Below are positions 6,404-11,794 of a stretch of DNA of 26,990 nt, piece after piece. Every line of letters begins with the position of its first letter. Positions within the stretch are counted from its first letter, which is position 1. Under the pieces are notes generated by a model. The model made no database searches, was not told the DNA's origin, and worked only from the letters and a program-made list of their open reading frames with translations. This DNA is from JBDRAU01 sp043823315 (GTDB lineage: Bacteria; Patescibacteriota; UBA1384; DTJR01). A program made the position numbers and the translations under genes. The stretch lies in the NCBI GenBank assembly GCA_043823315.1, contig JBDRAU010000081.1, forward strand, positions 1 through 26,990, written 5' to 3'.

Positions 6404-7904
6404 AAAATTGCAAGCTAATTAATTTTTAAGCTTGATATTCTTTTAGAGGGTCCGGATTGTGATTTTAGTAGTTTGAAAAAAAAGAAAAATATTAATAATT
6501 ATCGAGTTAATAAAATAAGAGTATCTGACAGGCATTATATTGATCCAAAGAGCGACCTGAGAAAATTTATTCCGGATGAAGTATTAATTGAATCTGCGGA
6601 TTATCAAACAATTGCTAAGGTTTATTACAATCAAAGTTCTAAGTTAATGTTGAAATACTCTCTCAAAGAAGACTGTCTTTATGTCTTAAATACAAAGACG
6701 AACAAGAGATATCCATTTAAGCTGAATTTCATTCCGCTAAAAAAATTTGCAAAAGAGAAAATAAGATTTTCCAACGGTCAAGAAATTTCAGCAGGGGAAA
6801 TTGTTACCCCAGTTTCAGTTGACCGACTCTCTGTAAACCCTTTCGACGGTTGTACAATGTGGCTTACTGGCAAACAATGCAAATTTTGCGGAGCGAATCT
6901 CAATCGTGTTATAGGGCCAAGAATTAAGCTGGGGGCTGCTTTGTTTTAACCAGGCTCATCAAAAGCAAGAAGTATTAGAATTAACCATTAATGCTGATAG
7001 AGTTATTGAGCTGATAGAAAATGGCTGGGAAAAACATCTGGGGCGAAATAAAATTATCATGAGAGCACCAGAAAGAGTACTTTGCGATCTTTCGGAAAAG
7101 TGCACTAATTTAATAACCGATGAAAGTTTATTGCTTCATTATTATTATTTTCTGAATGAAGTCAATTTGAATTGTTTTTTATCAAAAGTTAAAAAATCAA
7201 ACAAAAAGTTTGATGGGCTAAAATTTTCTCCTTTGAATAGTCCAAGCTATGTAAGCGAGGCAAGGGTGGCTGGGTCTGATTCCAGAATTTTTGATTTTAT
7301 CGAAGAAACGGCGAAGATGTTTCTCGCGACCAACGGATTTAAAAAAGCCAAGCAAGACAAGGAGGTTCAAGGTTTTGCTAGTCTGAAGCCATATGTCAAG
7401 AATTTTTATAAAAAACTCAAAGAGCGATATTTGAAACTTGATCACAAGTTGTATGAGAATCCACCGGTTCCAATTATGAAATTCTGGTCTCAGTTTGGTA
7501 ACTATGATATCTATGTTTTTATCCCAAAATCCTCAATTAAGTATAGTTTAAGTTTCTTAGAGGAAATGGGTCAGAATTATGAGAAGAAGTTGATGTTTTG
7601 GGAATATCATACAGGCAATGATACAAACAAAGAGATGATTTTATATAATAAAAAAGTTGCGGGAAAGAAAGTTCTTTTAATCGATAGATCTTTTTCGAGC
7701 TATACTTTAGCTCATCTAGGTCAAAAAATTAAAAGTGCTGGGGCGAAGCAAGTGGATAGGTTGGCTCTTTTTCCAAAATCAAAAGCCGCTGTTTCAAATA
7801 GTGAGTTTTGCTATTTTTGGAACAAGATCTTTGTTAGCCAGGAGGTAGACTTAAGGGATAATTGGGCATTGAAACTATATAAAAAAATTAACGGACTATC
7901 ATAG
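6400..7904 (+). pseudogene. Radical-SAM-like plus phosphoribosyltransferase-like gene needing two +1 frameshifts
   Basis: Three frames join into one 500-aa reading. The first starts at the ATGA overlap with the CYTH gene (MKNCKLINF) and meets TAA at 6427. Skipping one T gives KLDILLEGPD and continues to another TAA about position 6947. Skipping one T there gives NQAHQKQEVLELTINADRV and continues to 7904. Both breaks read TTT TAA, where a P-site shift by one base still reads TTT. The middle part has a radical-SAM-type cysteine pattern (DGCTMWLTGKQCKFCGAN, about residue 155), though the first spacing is unusual and no other barrel motif was found. The end (KKVLLIDRSFSSYTLAHLGQ) resembles a phosphoribosyltransferase PRPP loop. 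If no shift occurs, the separate products begin at a TTG (6473) and an ATG (7059). Confidence 0.5.
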
Positions 7905-7919
7905 CTGGTCAGTATGGTA

Positions 7920-7947
7920 TTGCATTTTTATTTTTTTTTGATATTAT
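7920..7947 (+). promoter_or_regulatory. Promoter of attenuator unit A
   Basis: TTGCAT (7920-7925), a 16-bp T-rich spacer and TATTAT (7942-7947). The expected start of transcription coincides with the ATG of the leader peptide at 7955. Confidence 0.5.
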
Positions 7948-7954
7948 GATTACC

Positions 7955-8035
7955 ATGTTGAGAAGAGTTATTGCAAAAACCGGCTTGCTTAATCTCGGAC
8001 TGCTTCTAGTCCCTGATTTTGCTTGGCGGCAATAA
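7955..8035 (+). CDS. Leu-rich leader peptide of unit A
   Basis: A 26-codon reading frame, MLRRVIAKTGLLNLGLLL then VPDFAWRQ, ending at TAA 8033. Seven residues are Leu, six of them between residues 11 and 18. It starts 7 nt after the -10 box and has no Shine-Dalgarno sequence, so it should be translated as a leaderless mRNA. The TGG CGG codons near the end contain the strand (8025-8030) that can pair with the 5' arm of the downstream terminator. This is the design of a leu-operon-type attenuation leader. It is inferred from layout only. Confidence 0.5.
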   Translation: MLRRVIAKTGLLNLGLLLVPDFAWRQ

Positions 8036-8099
8036 CGCTTCAGTACCTTTTTACACAACGAAACGAAGAGCCGCCGCAAGGCGGTTTTTCTTGTTTTTG
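8025..8099 (+). terminator. Attenuator of unit A: terminator and competing antiterminator
   Basis: Terminator: CCGCC (8071-8075), GCAA loop, GGCGG (8080-8084), then TTTTTCTTGTTTTT. Competing pairing: GGCGGC (8025-8030, in the leader peptide) with GCCGCC (8070-8075), extended by CTTC (8038-8041) with GAAG (8065-8068). A ribosome at the leader stop (8033) would cover the first strand and favour termination. A ribosome stalled on the Leu codons (8000-8008) would leave it free. Confidence 0.6.
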
Positions 8100-8123
8100 C
8101 GACAACCTCAGGAGGTGTTACAA

Positions 8124-8561
8124 ATGGCAGGAAACGGAGTCAATGATTCTTTTGTCCAACAGGAGTTGTACCATGACAAACCGATTGTCAGAGTGGGGCT
8201 GTGGATGGATGGCCAATGGCTCGAGGGAGTATCGATGCTGAATGGAGGTGGGTTTGAACCGGCTGTCTTGAATGCTACAAAGCAGGCATTCGGTTTTCCC
8301 GAGGAGGAATGTTGGCGTCTGCTTAGGGTTGATGTCTACCCCGGCATGATCGACCTCTTTGCTTGCTGTAAGGAAAGCTACCCTATGTACAGCGGGGTTT
8401 CCATTGTTGTACTGACTCCCCAGGGCGAGGAAGTGGTTAGCGAATACAGGGCTGATTGCTCCTGGCCGAACAGAAGTCTCTGGGTTGCTATGGCCTTCGC
8501 TAAGATCATTCGGGAGTACCATGCTGCGAAGGGAGTCGAGGCCAAGCCATCTCGACCATAG
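8124..8561 (+). CDS. Unit A protein, GC-rich, unknown family
   Basis: A 145-aa protein that I do not recognise. The start ATG at 8124 follows a strong Shine-Dalgarno sequence (AGGAGGTG) at 7-bp spacing, which outweighs an in-frame start at 8019 lying upstream of the attenuator. The sequence has no signal peptide or membrane segment. Features: an N-terminal VRVGLWMDGQWLEGVSMLNGG, minus its last residue a likely beta strand pair; a pair of adjacent Cys (FACCKESYP); the strand VSIVVLTPQG; and a helix near the C-terminus (LWVAMAFAKIIREYHAAKG). Codon use is much richer in GC than in the surrounding genes, and the gene stands alone between two terminators, which suggests acquisition from elsewhere or a gene class with its own expression style. 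Confidence 0.7.
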   Translation: MAGNGVNDSFVQQELYHDKPIVRVGLWMDGQWLEGVSMLNGGGFEPAVLNATKQAFGFPEEECWRLLRVDVYPGMIDLFACCKESYPMYSGVSIVVLTPQGEEVVSEYRADCSWPNRSLWVAMAFAKIIREYHAAKGVEAKPSRP

Positions 8562-8592
8562 TGCGGGTACTGTCGCGAGAGGTTTCATCTAC

Positions 8593-8634
8593 GGGGCTTG
8601 GCGGACTTAAGTCCGCCAAGCCCCTTTCTTTTTT
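8593..8634 (+). terminator. Strong terminator of unit A
   Basis: A perfect 32-bp palindrome with 16-bp arms (GGGGCTTGGCGGACTT and its complement, 8593-8624) followed by TTTCTTTTTT. Confidence 0.9.
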
Positions 8635-8644
8635 ACAAGATTTT

Positions 8645-8653
8645 TGTTAAATT
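8645..8653 (+). promoter_or_regulatory. Extended -10 promoter of unit B
   Basis: TGTTAAATT, i.e. TGn plus TAAATT (8648-8653), the same -10 hexamer as in unit C. It ends 8 nt before the leader ATG at 8662. The -35 region overlaps the T tract of the preceding terminator and is poor. Confidence 0.35.
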
Positions 8654-8661
8654 ACTTTTGT

Positions 8662-8709
8662 ATGAAATTCAATACTGCCTTTGTAGATATTATTATAAAC
8701 GGCGTATAA
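8662..8709 (+). CDS. Ile-run leader peptide of unit B
   Basis: A 15-codon frame, MKFNTAFVDIIINGV, ending at TAA 8707. ATT ATT ATA (8689-8697) gives three consecutive Ile 14 nt before the antiterminator strand at 8712, similar to the spacing in the other units. The start is 8 nt after an extended -10, with no Shine-Dalgarno sequence. An alternative frame starting with TTG at 8658 has three Tyr codons at about the same place, so the sensed residue is uncertain. Confidence 0.4.
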   Translation: MKFNTAFVDIIINGV

Positions 8710-8711
8710 AC

Positions 8712-8782
8712 GGTGGCGGTTTAAAATTAGTTGGAGAAATTGAATAAAGAGAACAAGCCACCACAGGTGGCTGTTTGTTTTA
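8712..8782 (+). terminator. Attenuator of unit B: terminator and competing antiterminator
   Basis: Terminator: AGCCACC (8756-8762), ACA, GGTGGCT (8766-8772), then GTTTGTTTT. Competing pairing: GGTGGC (8712-8717) with GCCACC (8757-8762). The first strand begins 3 nt after the leader stop codon, so a ribosome that finishes the leader would mask it. Confidence 0.55.
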
Positions 8783-8853
8783 TAGGGTTATTCGTCTGTT
8801 AAGGACTCCGATTCTTGACGGACGTGATAGCACATTTGAAGGAGGTTTCAGGA

Positions 8854-9063
8854 ATGTCGAGCGATCTGCTTCTAGATCTTGCCCGCAGATGGTTTCCGGT
8901 CCCGCGGGTTTTTTGGAATACGCACGGTGGCGTGGGGCGATTGGGAGTAGGTAATCAAACCATTTTATCGTGCCATGATGGTTTGACTCTCAAGGAATTC
9001 AAGGCTGAGCTTGAGAGATGTTTTCCCAAGAGAGCAGAGCAGATGAAAAGGGAGTTGGGGTGA
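8854..9063 (+). CDS. Unit B protein, small, unknown family
   Basis: A 69-aa protein that I do not recognise. The ATG at 8854 is preceded by AAGGAGGT at 7-bp spacing; an in-frame upstream start at 8815 lacks any ribosome-binding site. The product has an N-terminal helix (SSDLLLDLARRWFP), a Gly-rich centre (HGGVGRLGVGNQTILSC) and a charged C-terminal helix (LKEFKAELERCFPKRAEQM). No membrane segment or signal peptide is visible. Codons are GC-rich, as in the unit A gene. It is bounded by the unit B attenuator and the terminator at 9091. Confidence 0.65.
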   Translation: MSSDLLLDLARRWFPVPRVFWNTHGGVGRLGVGNQTILSCHDGLTLKEFKAELERCFPKRAEQMKRELG

Positions 9064-9090
9064 GAAAGCCCTGTACTCAAGCAATATATC

Positions 9091-9127
9091 AGGGCCGGAC
9101 CCGCAAGGGATCCCGGCCCTTTCTTTT
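9091..9127 (+). terminator. Terminator of unit B
   Basis: AGGGCCGG (9091-9098) pairs with CCGGCCCT (9113-9120) and is followed by TTCTTTTT. Confidence 0.85.
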
Positions 9128-9153
9128 TGAACGGCTCACCATTGAGCCGTTCA
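9128..9153. repeat. 11-bp perfect hairpin between units B and C
   Basis: TGAACGGCTCA and TGAGCCGTTCA around CCAT, immediately upstream of the unit C -35 box at 9158. It has no T tract on either strand, so it may be an operator or a backup RNA hairpin rather than a terminator. Confidence 0.5.
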
Positions 9154-9157
9154 ATTA

Positions 9158-9186
9158 TTGACAGATAAATCGCTATATGCTAAATT
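9158..9186 (+). promoter_or_regulatory. Promoter of unit C
   Basis: Consensus TTGACA (9158-9163), a 17-bp spacer and TAAATT (9181-9186). Transcription should start close to the leader ATG at 9196. Confidence 0.7.
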
Positions 9187-9195
9187 GATAAAGTC

Positions 9196-9258
9196 ATGAA
9201 TATAAGAAATAGTTATTTTTGGTTTTTCTTTACCGACACAGGAGGCCGGATAGATTAG
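9196..9258 (+). CDS. Aromatic-run leader peptide of unit C
   Basis: A 20-codon frame, MNIRNSYFWFFFTDTGGRID, ending at TAG 9256. Residues 7-12 are six consecutive aromatics (codons 9214-9231), as in classic phenylalanine attenuation leaders such as those of pheA and pheST. It starts 9 nt after the -10 box without a Shine-Dalgarno sequence. Codons for Gly-Gly-Arg-Ile contain GGCCGGAT (9244-9251), the antiterminator strand, which lies 12 nt past the last Phe codon and would be covered by a ribosome at the stop codon. Confidence 0.6.
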   Translation: MNIRNSYFWFFFTDTGGRID

Positions 9259-9307
9259 GTTTGTAAAATAAAAACCAAAAAATAATCCGGCCAAGGGGCC
9301 GGTTTTT
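9244..9307 (+). terminator. Attenuator of unit C: terminator and competing antiterminator
   Basis: Terminator: CCGGCC (9287-9292), AAGG, GGCCGG (9297-9302), TTTTT. Competing hairpin: GGCCGGAT (9244-9251) with ATCCGGCC (9285-9292), a perfect 8 bp, supported by GGTTT with AAACC inside. A further possible pairing links the U-rich Phe codon stretch (about 9213-9226) with the A-rich stretch 9270-9284; it would exclude the antiterminator. Confidence 0.65.
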
Positions 9308-9608
9308 GTTTGTCTGTGAGCTCTTGAGTAATTAGTTTAAGAGCTGACAAGGTTGACAAATCGAGAGGAGAGGGAGGACAAGGTTGCAGTGCACAACCAG
9401 AAGTTGTCGCAACACTCTTGTAGTCAAGGAGGGTGCTGATTATCTCTGGTGGTCCCTTGTACCGATAGTCCTGTTGCTCGAATGTTGTAGCTGAAATCGG
9501 GTAGCAAGTGTTTTGCCCCGGAGCAGGAGAGCTCTGTTGCGGCTGGAGAGCTGCAGTGGGCGTTGTTTTCCAAGGACTATACTCCAAGGGAGGAAGTCCT
9601 GTTGTTTG
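9308..9608 (+). other. Body of unit C: no clear gene
   Basis: About 300 GC-rich bases between the unit C attenuator and its terminator. Good ribosome-binding-like sequences occur (GAGGAGAGGGAGGA near 9365-9379, AAGGAGGG near 9427), but the frames behind them are short: the one from TTG 9384 is 35 codons, and the one from GTG 9433 is 11. Later frames are open but run into the terminator. Small hairpins are visible, for example AGCTCTT with AAGAGCT near 9317-9345. It could be a decayed cassette gene or a non-coding RNA. Confidence 0.4.
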
Positions 9609-9664
9609 GGGAGGGGGTTGGCCGGACGGGAGAGTCCGTTCCAAGCCCCTCCCTCTTTTTTTTC
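9609..9664 (+). terminator. Strong terminator of unit C
   Basis: GGGAGGGG (9609-9616) with CCCCTCCC (9646-9653), TTGG with CCAA and GGAC with GTCC inside, followed by a run of nine T from 9656 broken by no other base. Confidence 0.85.
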
Positions 9665-9715
9665 TTGATCTTTCAAGGTATATTGATTAAAGAAAATAAC
9701 TAGTTTTTAGAAGAT

Positions 9716-10480
9716 ATGACTAATAATAAAAAAGTATTTGCTGTTATTATGGCCGCCGGAAAAGGGACAAGAATCGGCGCTCAAAATAAGCCGAAAGTAA
9801 TGTTTGAAGTTGCCGGAAAACCCATTATCGGTTGGGCGATTGAACCATTTGTAAAGTTAAAAGAAAAAGGATTGGTGGATAGAGTTATCACAGTTGTTGG
9901 TTATTTGGGCAACCAGATCATCGATTATCTCGGTGAAAAGAGCGAGTTTGTTTGGCAAAAGGAGCAGCTTGGTACTGCTCATGCGGTAAGATGTGCCGAG
10001 GAGCTGATTGGGAGTGAGGATGGTTTTACCTTAATAACAAACGGCGATCATGCACTCTACAGCAGCGAAACTTTCGAAAAATTAATCGATAAAGCTAAAT
10101 CTTCAGGGGCGACTTTAACTTTTGCGACGGTTGTAAGTGAGCGATTTGAGAACTATGGCAGGGTGATCAGGAACGGTCAAAACAGAGTTGCTTCAATCGT
10201 TGAGGTTCCCGAGGCAACGGAAGAAGAGTTAAAAATCAGAGAAAAAAGCCCGAGCATTTTTGTAGTTGATAATGTCTGGCTATTTAAGCACTTGCCTAAG
10301 ATTCCAATGAGTTCTGTCAAAAAAGAATATTATGTCAATGTGATTGTTGAGATGGCAATTCGGGAGGGCGAGAAGGTAGAAACAGTAGAGATTCAGAACA
10401 TAGATGAAGCGCAGGGAATTAATACCGAAGAAGACCAAAAATTGGTGGAAAAGGTTTTGCTCGAGCGATCAAATGGCTAG
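9716..10480 (+). CDS. GlmU-type sugar-phosphate nucleotidyltransferase domain
   Basis: A 254-aa single-domain protein like the N-terminal uridylyltransferase half of GlmU, which makes UDP-GlcNAc from GlcNAc-1-phosphate and UTP. Motifs: VIMAAGKGTRIGAQNKPKVM (nucleotide-binding loop), WQKEQLGTAHAV, TNGDHAL (metal-binding Asp), NYGRVIR, EYYVNVIVE and QNIDEAQGINTEED. The left-handed beta-helix acetyltransferase half is absent; the gene ends normally. UDP-GlcNAc feeds the cell-wall genes further right, though another sugar nucleotide is possible. No Shine-Dalgarno sequence is seen. TTGATT (9683-9688), 17 bp and TTTAGA (9706-9711) is a weak candidate leaderless promoter. Confidence 0.82.
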   Translation: MTNNKKVFAVIMAAGKGTRIGAQNKPKVMFEVAGKPIIGWAIEPFVKLKEKGLVDRVITVVGYLGNQIIDYLGEKSEFVWQKEQLGTAHAVRCAEELIGSEDGFTLITNGDHALYSSETFEKLIDKAKSSGATLTFATVVSERFENYGRVIRNGQNRVASIVEVPEATEEELKIREKSPSIFVVDNVWLFKHLPKIPMSSVKKEYYVNVIVEMAIREGEKVETVEIQNIDEAQGINTEEDQKLVEKVLLERSNG

Positions 10481-10483
10481 CTC

Positions 10484-10512
10484 TTGACAAGCACTCGAAG
10501 AAAGTTTAGTAT
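10484..10512 (+). promoter_or_regulatory. Promoter of unit D
   Basis: Consensus TTGACA (10484-10489), a 17-bp spacer and TAGTAT (10507-10512), just after the nucleotidyltransferase stop. The leader ATG at 10522 lies 9 nt beyond the -10 box. Confidence 0.7.
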
Positions 10513-10521
10513 TAAATTTAC

Positions 10522-10611
10522 ATGAAAATGAATTACACACCAACAAGATCAATTATCGGTGGCAATGCCCTCCGCTTTGTATGTGTTAAAAAAATGGAAG
10601 GGCGGTTCTGA
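10522..10611 (+). CDS. Leader peptide of unit D
   Basis: A 29-codon frame, MKMNYTPTRSIIGGNALRF then VCVKKMEGRF, ending at TGA 10609. It is placed at the predicted transcription start with no Shine-Dalgarno sequence. The codons where stalling would free the antiterminator are GTA TGT GTT (Val-Cys-Val, 10579-10587), 14 nt before the strand at 10602, so the sensed residue is less obvious than in units A-C. The stop codon itself lies inside the antiterminator strand. Confidence 0.5.
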   Translation: MKMNYTPTRSIIGGNALRFVCVKKMEGRF

Positions 10612-10670
10612 GGAAAAGATCATCAATATGATTTTCCCCCAGAACCGCGCCCCGAGGCGCGGTTTTCAAT
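10602..10670 (+). terminator. Attenuator of unit D: terminator and competing antiterminator
   Basis: Terminator: AACCGCGCC (10643-10651), CCGA, GGCGCGGTT (10656-10664), then TTTT. Competing hairpin: GCGGTTCTG (10602-10610) with CAGAACCGC (10640-10648), a perfect 9 bp, strengthened by GGAAAA with TTTTCC and ATCAT with ATGAT inside. The two structures share 10643-10648 and cannot form together. Confidence 0.65.
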
Positions 10671-10999
10671 TTATAGGTCAGGAACGAGTTTTGAGAAGAG
10701 GATAATCTTTTTCCCAGAACTGGTTCGAGATGTTGTTCTGGTTCTGGCTTGCCAAGTATCTTGGCAGTGAAACTCCGTCTGTTGTGATGAGTAGAACCTC
10801 ATTTTAACAGACAAAATCGATGCAAGCGGATGGGTGGCGGTGAGATCCCAATCCCTAGACCCGCATTAGTTTGTGGGCGACAACTGAACTCAGCAATGGG
10901 GACAGTTTCCGCAACAATCTCAAAGAGGAGCGGTCGGCAATAGCCCCCGCTCCGTCCAAAAACTACAGGTGGTTGAACTTTGACTGCCTTTCACATATC
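10671..10999 (+). other. Body of unit D: no clear gene
   Basis: About 330 GC-richer bases between the unit D attenuator and its terminator. No frame with a convincing start and ribosome-binding site was found; one frame from TTG 10871 is open but passes through the terminator. Hairpins are visible (CCAGAAC with GTTCTGG near 10713-10740; GCCAAG with CTTGGC near 10750-10765). A degraded cassette gene or a structured RNA are both possible. Confidence 0.4.
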
Positions 11000-11040
11000 G
11001 GGCGCTTCCGGACCGAGTTCCGAAAGCGCCCTTTGCTTTT
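11000..11040 (+). terminator. Terminator of unit D
   Basis: GGGCGCTT (11000-11007) with AAGCGCCC (11024-11031), CGGA with TCCG inside, then TTTGCTTTT. Its T tract overlaps the -35 region of the recO promoter. Confidence 0.9.
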
Positions 11041-11061
11041 TAGAACAAAAATCAATAATGT
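11033..11061 (+). promoter_or_regulatory. Promoter of recO, probably leaderless
   Basis: TTGCTT (11033-11038), a 17-bp spacer and TAATGT (11056-11061). The predicted transcription start coincides with the recO ATG at 11068. Confidence 0.5.
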
Positions 11062-11067
11062 TTACTT

Positions 11068-11787
11068 ATGCGAACTTATCGATCAGATGCCATTATAATC
11101 AAGAGGCGTAACTTTCTGGAAAAAGACCGGATCTTAACTTTGTTTTCCAAAGAGTTGGGCAAGATTGAAGCTCTAGCTAAAGGTGCCAGACGTCCAGGAA
11201 ACCGCTTGAGCCCAAATTCAGATTTAGCCACGATCGCTAAGTTTCACATTCACAGGACCAAATCGATCGACATAATTTCTGAAATCGAGCCGATATTTCA
11301 TCCGTTTGGTGCGCGGGGAAAATTTGATAAAACTCAAAAAATCAGTTTTGGCCTGAAGATTATCGATAAGCTCTTTGAGCTAGACGAACCGCATGAGCGC
11401 ACATACGAGGTACTGGCGAAATTAATCAGGTCGGTTTCGGATCACGAAAAGCAACTGATTTTCTTAAAGTTCTTAATTGAGGTTTTAAATGACCTTGGAT
11501 ATTTACCTAATTTTATCGGTTGCTCAAATTGTCACAGGCAAATTTCTGCCAAAGATGATTTCGTTTTCAATCTGAAGGGCGGTCTGTCACACACCGATTG
11601 TTGCAAGGAAAATTTTCTTGATATCGGAAAAGACGAGGTGAAACTTCTTAAATTTCTCTCTGATTCAAAAACGGACGACATCGTAAACTATAAGGCAAAT
11701 AAAATTGTTTTCGAGAAAACCTATAATCTTATAAGGCAGTATTTTTCGTTTGAATTTGGTAAGATGTTGCCTGATCATATATTATAA
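11068..11787 (+). CDS. recO: DNA repair protein RecO
   Basis: A 239-aa protein of normal length for RecO, which helps load RecA onto SSB-coated DNA in the RecFOR route. The N-terminal OB-fold is recognised by YRSDAIIIKRRNFLEKDRIL then FSKELGKIEALAKGARRPG. The helical C-terminal part carries a zinc-type cysteine set, CSNCHR (about residue 152) and TDCC (about residue 176). The start ATG sits at the expected transcription start without a Shine-Dalgarno sequence. Only 7 bp separate its stop from alr, so the two are probably cotranscribed. With recJ at the far end of the window this region carries two RecFOR-associated genes. Confidence 0.9.
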   Translation: MRTYRSDAIIIKRRNFLEKDRILTLFSKELGKIEALAKGARRPGNRLSPNSDLATIAKFHIHRTKSIDIISEIEPIFHPFGARGKFDKTQKISFGLKIIDKLFELDEPHERTYEVLAKLIRSVSDHEKQLIFLKFLIEVLNDLGYLPNFIGCSNCHRQISAKDDFVFNLKGGLSHTDCCKENFLDIGKDEVKLLKFLSDSKTDDIVNYKANKIVFEKTYNLIRQYFSFEFGKMLPDHIL

Positions 11788-11794
11788 ATCCAAT

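Noticed and set aside
6428..6475. LLEGPD resembling the start of a thymidylate-kinase P-loop
   Set aside because: The required G-x-G-K-S/T is absent; the likeness is confined to six residues.
8019..8123. Upstream in-frame extension of the unit A gene
   Set aside because: It would translate through the attenuator terminator; the ATG at 8124 has a strong Shine-Dalgarno sequence.
9128..9153. Insertion-sequence end at the 11-bp hairpin
   Set aside because: No transposase, no second copy and no target duplication are visible.
9508..9690. 60-codon plus-strand frame in the unit C body
   Set aside because: It runs through the terminator and its T tract, and a second overlapping frame looks just as protein-like.
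10871..11098. 75-codon frame in the unit D body and across recO's start
   Set aside because: It begins at a TTG without ribosome-binding site and passes through a strong terminator and the recO promoter.
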